Shown one piece after another: positions 1 through 11,600 of a stretch of 64,000 nt of DNA. This DNA comes from Streptomyces malaysiensis subsp. samsunensis (GTDB taxonomy: Bacteria; Actinomycetota; Actinomycetes; Streptomycetales; Streptomycetaceae): the NCBI RefSeq assembly GCF_024519315.1, contig NZ_JANIIC010000013.1, forward strand, positions 108,594-172,593, read 5' to 3'. Under the pieces are notes generated by a model. That model worked only from the letters and a program-made list of their open reading frames with translations, had not been told where the DNA came from and searched no databases. The position numbers were made by a program, and so were the translations under genes. The stretch's first letter is position 1; each line of letters opens with the position of its first letter.

Positions 1-24
1 GCGGAAGTCGGCTGCGGTTCGGTG

Positions 25-56
25 GCGCCCCGAAGGGGCGCGGGGAACTGCGCGAC
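25..56. repeat. Hairpin plus common Streptomyces intergenic repeat
   Basis: A 7-bp stem (25-31 with 35-41, loop GAA) is followed by the string GGGGAACTGCGCGACC. From memory this combination is very frequent between Streptomyces genes, so I read it as a dispersed intergenic element at the cluster edge. It may also work as a weak terminator. Confidence 0.45.
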
Positions 57-106
57 CAGCCACGACGGCGCCGCAGACAATCGACGGCAGGTCGGGGCAC
101 CTCCAG

Positions 107-118
107 CTAAGCGCTTAG
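107..118. promoter_or_regulatory. Perfect 12-bp palindrome CTAAGCGCTTAG, possible operator
   Basis: The palindrome has a central CG, as LacI-family operators often do. It lies between the left window edge and the terminator of the lipopeptide operon, so it more likely serves a gene to the left outside the window. The regulator is unknown. Confidence 0.3.
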
Positions 119-139
119 TGGCCGAGCGACCCCTTTGAC

Positions 140-190
140 GAGAGGGGGGAGGGCCGTCCGATACCCCCGGTCGGGCCCCTCCCCCCTCTC
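140..190 (-). terminator. Long GC-rich hairpin ending the leftward lipopeptide operon
   Basis: Positions 140-153 pair perfectly with 177-190 (14 bp of GAGAG6AGGG type) around a 23-nt loop. It lies 34 bp downstream of the alpha/beta hydrolase stop codon on the minus strand. There is no U-tract, which is usual for Streptomyces terminators. Confidence 0.7.
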
Positions 191-223
191 CTCGTTCCGG
201 TGCCGTTCGGCCTCCCATGGCCG

Positions 224-1036
224 TCAGCGGGCGGCCGTCCCGGTGAGGAACTCCACCATCGCCTTGTTCACCGCGGCGGGGTCCTCCAGATAGCCGTAGT
301 GCCCGCAGCCCTCGATGAGTTCGTACGCGGCTCCCGGGATGGCGTCGGCGACCTCGCGCGCCAGGTGCGGAGGGGTGATCAGGTCGTCGGCGAAGGCGAT
401 GACCTGGCAGGGGACCCGGATGCCCCGGTATGCCTCGAGCCGGTGGTCCAGTGTGCTCAACTCCATCTGGGCCCGGTGTCCCGGCCCGCCCGCGGGCGAG
501 AGTTCGAACAGGTCGAGCCAGTCGGCCATGGCCGCCCCGTTGTCGAGGGTGCGCGGGGACAGCGACTTCAGGGCTCGTACCACGGCGGCGTACCGGACCG
601 GGAGTTCCACCTCGGCGTCGTACAGTTCGATCTCGGCACGTGTGATGGCGGCCCGCAGCACATCGGTGCGGCCCCGGGTGGCGATGAGGACGGCCTGGCG
701 CACGAGATCGGGCCGGGACAGCGCGAGTTCCTGGGTGATGAAGGCGCCCAGGGATGTGCCGACGACCCGGCAGGGACCGATCCCGAGGTACTCGATGAGC
801 CCCGCAACATCGCCGACCATGTCCTGGAGGGTGAACCCCTCGGTCCACTCCGAGGTCGGCGGTATGCCCCGGTTGTCGAGGGTGATCACGCGGAATCCGA
901 CGGCGGTGAGGGCGGGCACCTGGTGCAGTTGCCACACGGTGCGGCCGGCGCCGGTCCCCTGGATCATCACGACCGGCTCGCCCTCGCCGGCTTCCTCGTA
1001 GTGGAGCTGTATTCCGTTGACATCGATGACCGGCAT
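224..1036 (-). CDS. Alpha/beta hydrolase, last gene of the lipopeptide operon
   Basis: This 270-aa protein has the alpha/beta hydrolase fold. The nucleophile elbow is GTSLGA (Ser95), an oxyanion-type GTGAGR stretch is near residue 27, an acidic FADD stretch precedes a TPP turn, and the catalytic His is in GCGHYGYLE near the C-terminus. The start chosen is the ATG at 1036, because it has a strong GGGAGGAG ribosome site and family homology begins there; the frame is open further upstream but that part is low-complexity. It follows mbtH by 134 bp with a hairpin between. It could be a discrete editing thioesterase, an acyl-chain hydrolase or a resistance hydrolase. It resembles proline iminopeptidase/haloalkane dehalogenase-type hydrolases more than classic type II thioesterases. 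Its substrate cannot be read from the sequence. Confidence 0.85.
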   Translation of the reverse strand: MPVIDVNGIQLHYEEAGEGEPVVMIQGTGAGRTVWQLHQVPALTAVGFRVITLDNRGIPPTSEWTEGFTLQDMVGDVAGLIEYLGIGPCRVVGTSLGAFITQELALSRPDLVRQAVLIATRGRTDVLRAAITRAEIELYDAEVELPVRYAAVVRALKSLSPRTLDNGAAMADWLDLFELSPAGGPGHRAQMELSTLDHRLEAYRGIRVPCQVIAFADDLITPPHLAREVADAIPGAAYELIEGCGHYGYLEDPAAVNKAMVEFLTGTAAR

Positions 1037-1081
1037 CTCGCTCCTCCCTTCTCCTTGGTCTTCGGGGTTGCGCGGACATGG

Positions 1082-1139
1082 GTGTGGCCCGCCCATCGGG
1101 TGCGACGCGTCGGAGGCGTCCCGGCGGGGCGGGCCACAC
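1082..1139. terminator. 13-bp hairpin between mbtH and the hydrolase
   Basis: GTGTGGCCCGCCC at 1082-1094 pairs perfectly with 1127-1139, and the loop contains a further palindrome (CGACGCGTCG, 1103-1112). It may attenuate transcription, or set an RNA end, between mbtH and the last gene of the operon. Confidence 0.5.
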
Positions 1140-1170
1140 GGCGGTCCAGCGGGTGCGGCGGTGCCGCGGG

Positions 1171-1395
1171 TCAGGCCGCGCCGGCGCCTTCCATCGCCTT
1201 GATCAGGCTCTTGGGGCGCATATCGGTCCAGTTGGTGTTCACGTATTCGAGCGCCGCGTCCCGCGTGGCGTCTGCCAGAACCGTGCGCCAGCCCTGGGGA
1301 ACCTCGACGAACGCCGGCCACAAAGAGTGCTGCCCCTCATCGTTGACGAGCACGAGATAGGTGCCCTCGGGGTCCTCGAAGGGGTTGGTGCTCAT
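1171..1395 (-). CDS. MbtH-like NRPS accessory protein
   Basis: This 74-aa protein carries the MbtH signature: N-terminal NPFED, then the [10 protein letters not shown] stretch, then VPQGW (residues about 4-37). MbtH proteins bind adenylation domains and are needed for their folding or activity, so this one should serve the 11-module assembly line encoded just upstream. It has a clear GAAGGAG ribosome site and lies 55 bp after the stop codon of the last NRPS, in the same operon. Length is normal for the family. Confidence 0.96.
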   Translation of the reverse strand: MSTNPFEDPEGTYLVLVNDEGQHSLWPAFVEVPQGWRTVLADATRDAALEYVNTNWTDMRPKSLIKAMEGAGAA

Positions 1396-1450
1396 GAGAT
1401 CGCTCCTTCTCGAAGAATTCTTCTCTTGTCACTTGACGTACATTCAGGGC

Positions 1451-4400
1451 TCACAGCCGGTCGGCGAGAAAACGTCCGATACGGGCCGCGTGACGGGCGT
1501 CGGTCATCAGATCTCCGTGGTTCGAGTCTACGGGGCAGATCTCGATCGACCCGCCTATCAGCGGTTGCCACAAGTTGACATCCAGCAGGGTTTCCTGGTC
1601 GGCGGGTTTCCGTTCCGCGGACACGAAAAGCATGTCCCCGTCGAAGAACCGGGGCACGTAGGACCGCATGATCCGGACATTGTTCACGTAGACGTCCTTG
1701 AGGGCCAGCACGTCCTGGGCCTCAAGGTGGTCGAGGTGCGCCATGGGGTGATTTCCCGCTTGCAGGAACTCCCGGAAGCGCAGCAGAACCCGCTCCTGAT
1801 CTGCTATGAGCTCGGCCATGTCGAAGGTGAACCCCATGGCCCGCAGATTGTTCGCGACCACCTCGTGCTCCACCGGCTCCGAGTGGTCGCTGTGCTCCCC
1901 CGGCGGGTAGGAGTCGAGCACCGCGAGCATCCCGACCTCCTCGCCCTCCGCTCGCAGCCGGACGGCCAGGGCCTGCGCGGTCAGCCCGCCGAAGGACCAG
2001 CCGGCGAGCCGGTAGGGGCCGTGCGGCTGCACGGAGCGGATCCGGACGACATAGTCCTCGACCATCTCGTCCATGGACGCCGGGAGCGGTCCGGCGCCGT
2101 CGAGGCCGCGGGCCTGGACGCCGTAGACCGGCACCTCGGCGCCGAGGTGGCGGACCAGCCCCGAATAGCACCAGCTGAAGCCGCCTCCCGGGTGCAGGAA
2201 GAACAGCGGTGCTGCGGTACCGCGGGCGCGCAGGGGCAGCAGTGTCCCCGTCGAGTCGCCCTCCGCGGCCGCCTCGCCCGTCAGCAGGCGGGCCAGCGCG
2301 GCCGGTGAGGGCGCGTCGAAGACCGCGCGTACCGGCAGGTCGCCGCCCATCTCGTCGCGGATCCGGCCGACCAGCCGGGCGGCGAGGAAGGAGTGACCGC
2401 CGAGGTCGAAGAACTCGTCGTCGGCTCCGACCTGCTCCACGCCCAGGACCTCGGCGAACAGGGCGCACAGCGCACGCTCCTCGGGCGTCCTCGGCACGCC
2501 GGGCGCGGCACCGGTCCGGTACTCGGGCGCCGGCAGCGCGGCCCGGTCCAGCTTGCCGTTGGGCGTCAGGGGCAGTGCGTCCAGGGTGACGAACGCGGCG
2601 GGCACCATATGGTCGGGCAGGTGCCGGGCGGCGTGTTCGCGCAACCGGCGCGCCTCGGGCTCCTCGCCATGCGCCCCGACCACGTAACCGACCAGGCGCC
2701 GGTCCCCCGGCCGGTCCTCCCGCACGACCACGGCCGCGCGCGCCACCTCCGGCGCCGCGGTGAGGACCGCCTCGATCTCACCCGGTTCGATGCGGAACCC
2801 GCGGACCTTGACCTGGGTGTCGGTGCGCCCCAGATACGTGAACTGTCCGGCGCGGGTGAGACGGGCCAGGTCGCCGGTGCGGTACATCCGGGCGCCCGGC
2901 GGGCCGTAGGGATCGGCGACGAACCGCTCCGCGGTGCGGTCGGCGCGGGCGATATAGCCGCGGGCCAGGGCGGCTCCGGTGATGTACAGCTCTCCGGGGA
3001 CGCCCGGCGGCACCGGGTTCAGCCAGGGGTCGAGCAGCCGCACGGCGGTGTTGTCGACGGGCCGCCCGATGGGGGCGGGGCCGGGCGTCCAGGTGTCGGG
3101 GTCCGCCGGGAGCGGGCAGGCCGTCACCACATGGGTCTCGGCGGGCCCGTAGTGGTTGTGCAGCCGCCGGCCGGGGCGGTCGGCGCAGAACGTGCGGATG
3201 GCGCCGTGCGGGGTGAGCGCCTCCCCGGCCTGTACCAGGTCGGTGAGGTGCGGCAGTTCGAGCCCCTGGGCGGTGGCGGCCTCGCATACGGCGTCGATGA
3301 CCAGGTTGGGCGCGTACAGCTCCTGGACGCCCGTCTCGTGCAGCCACCGCGCCAGACGGGCCGGGTCGCGGCGGACGTCCTCGGGGCAGACCACGAGGGT
3401 CTTGCCGTGCAGCAGAGCGGAGAGGATCTCCTGAACGGAGACGTCGAAGCTGACCGCGGTGAACTGGGCCACCCGGGTGCCCGGTCCGCCCGGCAGTTGC
3501 GCCCGGTGCCAGTCCAGGAGGTTGGCGAGCGCGCCCGCGGGCATCACCACGCCCTTGGGGCGCCCGGTCGAACCCGAGGTGTAGATGACGTACGCCGGGT
3601 GCGCGGGGTCGAGCGGCCGGGTGCGCTCGTCATCGGTGACATCGGTCGCGGGGTACGCGGCAAGCGCTTCGGCGGCCCGCGGGTCGTCGATCGCGAACGT
3701 ACGGCCGGCGAGCCCTTCCGGAAGGGCCCCGGCCAGTTCGCGGGTGGTCAGCACGAGGGCGGGGCGGGCGTCTTCGAGCATGAACGCGATGCGGCCGGCC
3801 GGGTACCCGGGGTCGACGGGCAGATATCCGGCGCCGGCCTTGAGAACCGCCGTGAGGGCGGTGACCAGGTCGGCCGACCGGGGCATGGCGACCGCGACGA
3901 GGTCCTCGGGGCCCACCCCGCGGTCGATGAGCAGCCGTGCGAGCCGGTTGGCGCGCGCGTTCAGCTCGGTGTAGCCGACCGCTCCGGCCGCGGTTTCCAC
4001 GGCCACGCCGTGCGGGCCGCGGGCGACGGCCGCTTCGAACCGATCGGGCAGCGAGACGTCCGGCGCGGGGCGGACCGGGCCGTGCCCGCCGCTCAGCACC
4101 GTGGCCCGTTCGCCCTCGTCGAGGAGCGCCACCTCGCCCAGTCTCGCCTGCGGGTTCGCGGTCACGGCCGCCAGCAGCCGCAGGAGCCGCGCCACGATCC
4201 GCTCCGCCGTGTCGCGTTCGAAGAGATCGGTGCTGAATTCGAGACCCGCGTTCAGCCCGTCCACGCCGCCGTCGGGGGCGTGCCGCTCGGCGAAGGACAG
4301 CAGCAGATCGAATTTGGCCGTACCGGTGTCCGAGTCCAGTTGCTCGACGGCCAGGCCCGGCACCCCCACGCCGTCCTCGGGGGCCGCCGCGTCCGCCGCC

Positions 4401-7400
4401 TGCCGCCGCTCGGTGTTGTTGAAGGTGAGCATGGTCTGGAACACCGGGTGCCGGGACTGTGAGCGCTTGGGGTTGAGCGCCTCCACCAGCCGCTCGAACG
4501 GCAGGTCCTGATGGGCGTATGCCGCCAGGTCCGTGTCCCGGACACGGGCGATCAGCTCGCGGAAGGTGGGGTTGCCGGAGGTGTCGGTGCGCAGCACCAG
4601 CGTGTTGACGAAGAAGCCGACGAGATCGTCCAGGGCGTCGTCGGTGCGGCCGGCCACCGGGGTGCCCAGCGGGATGTCGGTGCCCGCCCCGAGCCGGGTG
4701 AGCAGCGCGGCGACCGCGGCCTGGACCACCATGAAGGGGCTGGCCTTGGTGGCGCGCGCCAGGGAGCGGATTCGCTCGTACAGCGGTCCCGGCACCTGGT
4801 AGGGGATACGTTCGCCGCGATGGGCGGAGGTGGCGGGGCGCGGCCGGTCGGCGGGCAGTTCGAGTTCGTCCGGCAGTCCGGCCAGGGTCTGCTTCCAGTA
4901 GGCGAGCTGACGCGAGATCAGGCTGTCCCCGTCGTCCTCGGAGCCGAGCACCTCGTGCTGCCACAGGCTGTAGTCGGCGTAGCTCACGGGCAGCGGCCGC
5001 CAGGCGGGGGCGGTGCCGTCGCGCCGTGCGGCGTAGGCGGAGACGATGTCACGGGCGAGCAGCGGCACCGACCAGCCGTCGCCCGCGATGTGGTGGACCA
5101 GGAGCAGCAGCACGTGTTCCCGCTCGCCGGTCTCCAGCAGCCAGACGCGCAGGGGGAGTTCCTCGGCCAGCTCGAAAGCGTACCCAACGGCGGCGGCGAT
5201 CTCCCGCTCCAGGCGGTCCCGCGGCACATCGGGGACGACGGTCAGCGCGGGCCTGGCTTCCGGACCGTGCAGCACGACCTGGTACGGGCCTTCGGCGTCC
5301 TCGGCGAAGACCGTGCGCAGTGACTCGTGGCGCTCCGTGACGTCCATGAGGGCGTCCCGCAGCGCCGTGCGGTCCAGATCGCCGGTGAGCCTCAGCGCGA
5401 AGGGGATGTTGTACGTCGGGGAGGGGCCCTCGAATCGGTGCAGGAACCACAGCCGGCGCTGGGCGAAGGAGGCCGGGACGCGGTCGGGGCGCGGCTCGGC
5501 GGGCAGCAGCGCCGGCCGGGCCGATCCGGCGGTGTCGAGGGCGCGGGCGAGCCCGGCCACGGTCGGGGTGTCGAACAGCCGGCGCACCGCCAGCTCGGCA
5601 CCGAACACCGAACGGATGCGCCCGGCGAGCCGGGTGGCGAGCAGCGAGTGTCCGCCGGCGTCGAAGAAGTCGTCGTCGATGCCGACCGACGGCAGACCGA
5701 GGACCTCCGCGAAGAGCCCGCACAGGATCTCCTCCTGGGGGCTGCGCGGGGCGCGGCGCGCCGCGGCGCCGGCGGCCGGACCGGTGTCGGGCACGGGCAG
5801 GGCCCTGCGGTCCACCTTGCCGTTGGCGGTCAGCGGCAGCGCGTCGAGGACGACGAACGCGGTGGGCACCATGTAGTCGGGGAGTTCGGCGGCGAGGTGC
5901 GCCCGCAGGCCCTCCGGGGAGGGGGTGGTGCCGCGCTCGGCGACGAGGTGGGCCACGAGGCGTTTGTCGCCGGGGCGCGGCTCCTGCACGGTGACGACGG
6001 TCTGGGCGACGCCGGGGTGGCTGCCCAGCCGCGCCTCGATCTCACCGAGTTCGATGCGGAAGCCGCGCAGCTTCACCTGTTCGTCCGCGCGCCCGAGGTA
6101 TTCGAGGACGCCCTCGGGGCTCCAGCGGGCCAGGTCGCCGGTGCGGTACATACGGGCCCCGGGCGGGCCGTACGGGTCGGCGACGAAGCGTTCCGCGGTG
6201 ATCCCGGGGCGCCGCCAGTAGCCGCGCGCCAGGCCCGCCCCCGCGATGTGCAGCTCGCCCGCGGTGCCGGGCGGCACCGGGCGCAGCCCGGTGTCCAGGA
6301 CCATCAGCCGGGTGTTGTCCAGGGGGCCGCCGATGGGGACGGAGTCGGGGACCTCCCGCCCCCGGGGAAGCCGGTGCCGCACCGCGAACGTGGTCGTCTC
6401 GGTGGGCCCGTAGACGTCGACGACGGTCGTGTCGGGGCAGGCGCGCATCACACGGCGGACGGACGCGGCGGGGACCGCCTCTCCCCCGGTCCACACCTCC
6501 TGGAGGCCCGCGAAGTGTTCGGGCGCCTCGTCGGCGACGAGCTGGAAGAGGCCGGTGGTCAGGAACAACCCGGTGATCTCGTGCTCGACGAGCAGCTTGC
6601 CGAGCAGGTCGGCGTCGAGGTCGCCGGGCGGGGCGACGACGGCGGTGCCGCCGGTCAGCAGCGGCACCCACATCTCGTAGGTGGAGGCGTCGAAGGCGTG
6701 CGGCGAGTGGACCAGGACCCGGGTGTGGGCGCCGCCCGTGAACGAGCGGTCATGGGCGAGTTCGAGCACATGGCGGTGGGTGGCGGCAACGCCCTTGGGG
6801 GTTCCGGTGGAGCCGGAGGTGTGGCAGATGTAGGCGATCTGGTCGGCGTGGACGCGCGGCAGCGGATCCCCCGGCGCGGGATCGGGCTCCATGGCGCCGT
6901 CGTCCACGACGACCGACGGGAGTCCCAGGTCCGCGGCGCGGGCGGCGTTGGCCCGGTCGGTCAGCACCAGGGAGACACCGGCGAGGCCGGTGAGCAGACG
7001 CAGCCGGTCGGCCGGGTCGCGCTGGCGCAGCGGCACATACGCGCCGCCCGCCTTGAGGACTCCCAGCGCGGACACGACGACGTCGGCCGAGCGCTCCATG
7101 AGCAGCGCCACCGGGGTCTCCGAAGCCACTCCGAGCCGGGTCAGACGGCGCGCCAGCGCTTCGGAGCGGGCGTCGAGCGCGGCGTAGTCGAGCGCGTCGG
7201 CGCCGGTGCGGACGGCGGTGGCGTGCGGGGTGCGGGCGGCCTGGGCGCGGAACGCCTCCGGCAGGCCGAGGTCCGGGATGTCGGTGTCCGCGCCGTGGCC
7301 GAACGCGGACACGGCCCGGTGTTCGTCCCGGGAGAGCAGTTCGAGCCGGCCGACGGGCCGGAGCGGGTCGGTGGCGACCGCGGTGAGGACGCGCACCACG

Positions 7401-8656
7401 CGGTCCAGGACTGCGCGGGCCGACGTCTCGGGGATCAGATCGGGCTGGTGGTCCAGGCGCAGCCGCAGCCGGCCGCCGCGGCCGACCGCGACGAGCGCCA
7501 GCGGATAGTGGGCGGCATCGCGGTTGCGGGCACCGACGACGGTCAGGCCGTTCGCCCCGCCGGGCTTGTCGTTCCCGGCCGCGAGGTCCACGGGGTAGTT
7601 CTCGAACACCATGGTGGTGTCGAAGAGTTCACCGGCTCCGGCCAGCCGCCGCACCTCGGCGAGGTCGATCTGCTGGTGGGCCTGGAGCCGGGTCTGCTCG
7701 TCCTGGACCCGGCGCACCAGGTCCACCAGCGGCTCGCCGGGCCGCAGCCGCACCCGGACGGGCAGGGTGTTGATGAACAGGCCCACCATCGTCTCGACCC
7801 CGGCAAGTTCGGGCGGCCGCCCGGAGACGGTGGCGCCGAACACCACGTCGTCACGGCCGGTCAGCCCGCCGAGCACCACCGCCCAGGCGCCCTGCACCAG
7901 CGAGTTGAGGGTCAGCGCACGCTCCCGGGCGAGGGCCGCGAGCCCTTCGTGGACGGCGGGTTCGAGCTCGGCGTCCAGGCGGCCCGGCACGACCGCGGGC
8001 CGGTCGCCGGCCCGGGGCGCGACCAGGGTGGGGCCGTCGAGTCCGGCCACCGCCTCGCGCCACGCGGCCACCGCGGCGTCCCGGTCCTGGTCGGCGAGCC
8101 AGCGCAGATAGTCCCGGAAGGGCCGGACCCGTGGCAGCCCGCCGTCGTCGCCCCGGGACGCGTACAGCGCGAGCAGTTCGCGCAGCAGCATCGGGCGCGA
8201 CCACCCGTCCAGCAGGATGTGGTGGTTGGTCAGGACGAAGCGGTGCCGGCCCTCGCCGAGCCGCAGCAGGGTGAACCGCATCAGCGGCGGCTTGCCGAGG
8301 TCGAAACGGCGCCGCCGGTCCGCCTCCAGCACCCGGTCCGCCGCCGCGGTGCGCTCGTCCTCGGACAGATCGGCGAGGTCGAATTCCTCCCAGGGGAGGG
8401 TCACCTCGTGCGGAATGAACTGGACGGGCCGGCGCAGGCCCGCGTAGCGGAAACCCGCGCGCAGATTGGCGTGGCGCCGCAGCAGGGCGCGGCACGCGGC
8501 GCGCAGCGCCTCCGGGTCGAGGTCGCCCTCCAGGTCCATGGTGTCCTGCACGACATAGACGTCCGGCGCCGCCTCGTCGTAGACGCTGTGGAAGAGCAAG
8601 CCCTCCTGAAGCGGGGCCAGCGGCAGGATGTCCTGCAAACCGGACTGCGTCGCCAT
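1451..8656 (-). CDS. NRPS, modules 10-11 and release: C-A(Ile/Val)-PCP-C-A(Pro)-PCP-TE
   Basis: This 2401-aa NRPS starts at the ATG at 8656, which overlaps the stop codon of the 6866-aa NRPS as TGATG. The N-terminus ([18 protein letters not shown]) is typical of a C domain that follows an epimerised residue. Domains: C (HHILLDG, H145), A (about 455-960, pocket DAYFWGVTFK, best read as Ile or Val), PCP (GGHS, S1004), C (HHIAGDG, H1188), A (about 1520-2045, pocket DVQLVAHVVK, Pro), PCP (S2089), TE (about 2130-2401, GWSFGG, S2221). It should add residues 10 and 11 and release the peptide, by analogy with friulimicin-group peptides, as a macrolactam between Pro11 and the diamino residue 2. The frame stays open upstream to 9577, but that part is antisense shadow of the preceding gene. 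Ile versus Val is not settled. Confidence 0.95.
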   Translation of the reverse strand: MATQSGLQDILPLAPLQEGLLFHSVYDEAAPDVYVVQDTMDLEGDLDPEALRAACRALLRRHANLRAGFRYAGLRRPVQFIPHEVTLPWEEFDLADLSEDERTAAADRVLEADRRRRFDLGKPPLMRFTLLRLGEGRHRFVLTNHHILLDGWSRPMLLRELLALYASRGDDGGLPRVRPFRDYLRWLADQDRDAAVAAWREAVAGLDGPTLVAPRAGDRPAVVPGRLDAELEPAVHEGLAALARERALTLNSLVQGAWAVVLGGLTGRDDVVFGATVSGRPPELAGVETMVGLFINTLPVRVRLRPGEPLVDLVRRVQDEQTRLQAHQQIDLAEVRRLAGAGELFDTTMVFENYPVDLAAGNDKPGGANGLTVVGARNRDAAHYPLALVAVGRGGRLRLRLDHQPDLIPETSARAVLDRVVRVLTAVATDPLRPVGRLELLSRDEHRAVSAFGHGADTDIPDLGLPEAFRAQAARTPHATAVRTGADALDYAALDARSEALARRLTRLGVASETPVALLMERSADVVVSALGVLKAGGAYVPLRQRDPADRLRLLTGLAGVSLVLTDRANAARAADLGLPSVVVDDGAMEPDPAPGDPLPRVHADQIAYICHTSGSTGTPKGVAATHRHVLELAHDRSFTGGAHTRVLVHSPHAFDASTYEMWVPLLTGGTAVVAPPGDLDADLLGKLLVEHEITGLFLTTGLFQLVADEAPEHFAGLQEVWTGGEAVPAASVRRVMRACPDTTVVDVYGPTETTTFAVRHRLPRGREVPDSVPIGGPLDNTRLMVLDTGLRPVPPGTAGELHIAGAGLARGYWRRPGITAERFVADPYGPPGARMYRTGDLARWSPEGVLEYLGRADEQVKLRGFRIELGEIEARLGSHPGVAQTVVTVQEPRPGDKRLVAHLVAERGTTPSPEGLRAHLAAELPDYMVPTAFVVLDALPLTANGKVDRRALPVPDTGPAAGAAARRAPRSPQEEILCGLFAEVLGLPSVGIDDDFFDAGGHSLLATRLAGRIRSVFGAELAVRRLFDTPTVAGLARALDTAGSARPALLPAEPRPDRVPASFAQRRLWFLHRFEGPSPTYNIPFALRLTGDLDRTALRDALMDVTERHESLRTVFAEDAEGPYQVVLHGPEARPALTVVPDVPRDRLEREIAAAVGYAFELAEELPLRVWLLETGEREHVLLLLVHHIAGDGWSVPLLARDIVSAYAARRDGTAPAWRPLPVSYADYSLWQHEVLGSEDDGDSLISRQLAYWKQTLAGLPDELELPADRPRPATSAHRGERIPYQVPGPLYERIRSLARATKASPFMVVQAAVAALLTRLGAGTDIPLGTPVAGRTDDALDDLVGFFVNTLVLRTDTSGNPTFRELIARVRDTDLAAYAHQDLPFERLVEALNPKRSQSRHPVFQTMLTFNNTERRQAADAAAPEDGVGVPGLAVEQLDSDTGTAKFDLLLSFAERHAPDGGVDGLNAGLEFSTDLFERDTAERIVARLLRLLAAVTANPQARLGEVALLDEGERATVLSGGHGPVRPAPDVSLPDRFEAAVARGPHGVAVETAAGAVGYTELNARANRLARLLIDRGVGPEDLVAVAMPRSADLVTALTAVLKAGAGYLPVDPGYPAGRIAFMLEDARPALVLTTRELAGALPEGLAGRTFAIDDPRAAEALAAYPATDVTDDERTRPLDPAHPAYVIYTSGSTGRPKGVVMPAGALANLLDWHRAQLPGGPGTRVAQFTAVSFDVSVQEILSALLHGKTLVVCPEDVRRDPARLARWLHETGVQELYAPNLVIDAVCEAATAQGLELPHLTDLVQAGEALTPHGAIRTFCADRPGRRLHNHYGPAETHVVTACPLPADPDTWTPGPAPIGRPVDNTAVRLLDPWLNPVPPGVPGELYITGAALARGYIARADRTAERFVADPYGPPGARMYRTGDLARLTRAGQFTYLGRTDTQVKVRGFRIEPGEIEAVLTAAPEVARAAVVVREDRPGDRRLVGYVVGAHGEEPEARRLREHAARHLPDHMVPAAFVTLDALPLTPNGKLDRAALPAPEYRTGAAPGVPRTPEERALCALFAEVLGVEQVGADDEFFDLGGHSFLAARLVGRIRDEMGGDLPVRAVFDAPSPAALARLLTGEAAAEGDSTGTLLPLRARGTAAPLFFLHPGGGFSWCYSGLVRHLGAEVPVYGVQARGLDGAGPLPASMDEMVEDYVVRIRSVQPHGPYRLAGWSFGGLTAQALAVRLRAEGEEVGMLAVLDSYPPGEHSDHSEPVEHEVVANNLRAMGFTFDMAELIADQERVLLRFREFLQAGNHPMAHLDHLEAQDVLALKDVYVNNVRIMRSYVPRFFDGDMLFVSAERKPADQETLLDVNLWQPLIGGSIEICPVDSNHGDLMTDARHAARIGRFLADRL

Positions 8657-11600
8657 CACATGGTCCTCCAGTCGTCTTCCAGCAACTCGATCTCGTCCTG
8701 GCTCAGCAGGCTCAGGGAAACGTCCGAGACGGTGAGCCCGCCCGCGTCGGGGCGCTCCGCGTGCTCGGTGAGGGCCGTGAGGGCCTGGAACCACAGGTCC
8801 GCCAGCGTGGCGACCTCGGCGCGGTCGAGGATGCCCTCCGCCCAGGTCCAGGTGGCGGCCAGTTCGGGTCCGCGCGGTCCGTCGTCGGTGCGGGCGTTCA
8901 GCTCCAGGGGGTGGGCGAGCGGCACCCGGGGGTCGGTGCCGCCGATGCCCGCGGCGCTGGCCAGCACGGTCCAGTCCGGGACCGTGGCGCTGCCCGCCTC
9001 CTCGGCGTCCGCGACCGTGAAGCGTCCCAGGTAGTTGAAGGCCACCTGCGGCTCGGGCAGGCCGGTGAACCCCGGTGCGGTGCCCGCGTTGAGATGCCGG
9101 ACCAGGCCGTAGCCGATGCCCTTGTCGGGCACGGCCCGCAGCTGCTCCTTGATCCGCTTGACGGCCTCCCCCGCGGCCGGGCCCCCCGCGAACGCGTCGG
9201 TGAGGTCCGCGGCGCCCGGGTCGATCCGTACGGGATAGAGGCTGGTGAACCAGCCCACGGTGCGGGACAGGTCCACGGCGCCCACGAGGTCCTCCTCGCG
9301 CCCATGGCCCTCGAGGTCGAGGAGCACCCCGGCCGGCCGCCCGCCCGCGCCGCCTGCACCCCGGCCGCGCCAGCGGGCCCAGGCCAGGGCGAACGCCGTC
9401 AGCAGCACGTCGTTGACCTCCGCGGTGAACACCGACGGCACACGGGTGAGCAGCTTCTCGGTGACCGCCACCGGCAGCGTGACCGTCAGATGCGCCGCGC
9501 TCCCGTAGGTGTCCCGGGCCGGGTCCAGTGCCCGTCGGCCCAGGAGCGGGTCCCCCGGCCGCAGCACCTGCTGCCACCAGGCGGCCTCCGCCGCCCGCGC
9601 GGGCCTCGCCGCCGCCTCCGTCAGGCGCCGCGCCCAGCGCCGCAGCGAGGTGCCCACGGGCTGGAGTTCCGCCTCCCGCCCGGCGCTCACGGCCCGGAAC
9701 GCCTCGGCCAGGTCGGGTACGAGGATGCGCCAGGACACCCCGTCGACCACCAGGTGGTGGACGAGGAGGAGCAGCAGGCCCGGTGTGTCGGCGCCGCGGT
9801 CGAACCAGACCACCTGGACGAGCCGCCCCGCGTCCAGGTCGAGGCGCTCCCGCGCGGCTTCGGTCTCCCGCCGTACGAGATCCCGCTGTGCCGGTTCCTC
9901 GAACCCGGCGGCGGCCACGCGGCGGACCAGGGACGCGGCGTCCACATCGCCCGGCCGCCGGATCTCCAGCCTTCGTTCGGGAGCGGCGGTGAGCCGGGCC
10001 CGCAGGGCGCCGTGGTGGTCGAGCACCGCCTGCACCGCGGACCGCAGATGCTCCTGGCGGAGGGGAGCGGGCACCTGGATGAGCCGCGACTGGTTGAACT
10101 GGTCGGCCGGACCGCCCCGTTCGAGGAACCAGCGCACGATCGGCGTCAGCGGTACATCACCGATGTCCGCCCCCGGCTCCTCCGCGGCCACGCGGACGGT
10201 CTCCGTGGCGATGTCGGCGAGCGCGGCGACCGTGCGGTGCTCGAAGACGTCGCGCACCGCGAGTTCGAGTCCGGCCCGCCGGGCGCGGCTGACGAGCTGG
10301 ATGGACATGATGCTGTCGCCGCCGAGGTCGAAGAAGCCGTCGTCGATACCGACCCCGTCCAGCCCCAACACATCGGCGAACAACCCGCACAGCGTCTTCT
10401 CCCGCTCGGTGCGCGGACCCCGTCGGTCCGCCTCCGGCTTCCCGCCGTACACGGGCGCGGGCAGGGCGCGCCGGTCCAGCTTCCCGTTCAGGGTGAGCGG
10501 GAGCGCGTCCAGCGCGACCACGGCCGACGGCACCATGTGCTCGGGCAGGGCGGTGGCGAGATGGGCGCGCAGCGCGTCGGGCTCGGGGGTGGACCCGGCT
10601 CCGGCGGCCGGCACGGCATAGGCCACGAGGCGTTTGTCGCCTGGCCGGTCCTCGCGCAGGATGACCGCGGCCTGAGCCACCGAGGCGTGTGTCTCCAGCG
10701 CCGCCTCGATCTCGCCGAGTTCGATACGGAAGCCGCGCAGCTTGACCTGGTCGTCCACGCGGCCGTGGTACTCCAGCCGCCCGTCGGCCAGTCGGCGTCC
10801 GGTGTCCCCGGTGCGGTACATACGGCCCTCGCCGAACGGGTTGGCCACGAAACGCCCGGCGGTGAGCCCTGGCCGGCCGAGATAGCCGCGGGCCAGACCT
10901 GCTCCGACGACGTACAGCTCCCCGACGACACCCCTGGGGACCGGCCGCAGCCGCTCGTCCAACACATACACGGCGAGATCGGGGATCGGTTCGCCGATCA
11001 CCGAGCCGGACGAGGCGGCGACGACGGCCTCGTCGAGCGCCACATGTGTGACATGCACGGTGGTCTCCGTGATGCCGTACATGTTCACCAGGGACGGGGC
11101 GTCGTCGGGGTGCCGGGAGTACCAGTCGGCCAGCCGGCCCAGCTCCAGCGCCTCGCCGCCGAAGACGACCTGGCGCAGGCGAAGCCGCGCGGCGGCCTCG
11201 GGGTTGTCCCGGTCGGCCGCCATGAGCTGGTAGAAGGCCGACGGGGTCTGGTTCAGCACGGTGACCCGCTCGTCCGCCAGCAGCTTCAGGAACCGGTCCG
11301 GGGTCCGGCTGGTCTCGTGGGAGACGACGACCAGGCGTCCGCCGTGCAGCAGCGGCCCCCACAGTTCCCAGACGGAGAAGTCGAAGGCGTAGGAGTGGAA
11401 CAGCGTCCATACGTCGTCGGGGCCGAAGCCGAACCAGTGACCGGTCGAGTCCATCAGGCGTATCGCGTTGCCGTGCGGCACCTCGACGCCCTTGGGCCGC
11501 CCCGTGGATCCCGAGGTGTAGATGACATACGCGGTGTCCAGGGGCGAGAGTGCCACTTCCGGGTCGGCCGCGGGATACGGCTCCGACTCGGCGAGCACGT

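Noticed and set aside
1412..1423. Palindrome GAAGAATTCTTC upstream of mbtH as an operator
   Set aside because: It sits within an operon immediately before the ribosome site; nothing suggests separate regulation there.
8657..9577. Upstream extension of the 2401-aa NRPS by 307 residues
   Set aside because: The extra residues are Arg/Gly/Pro-rich out-of-frame translation of the preceding E domain. ATG 8656 in a TGATG overlap begins exactly at the C-domain homology.
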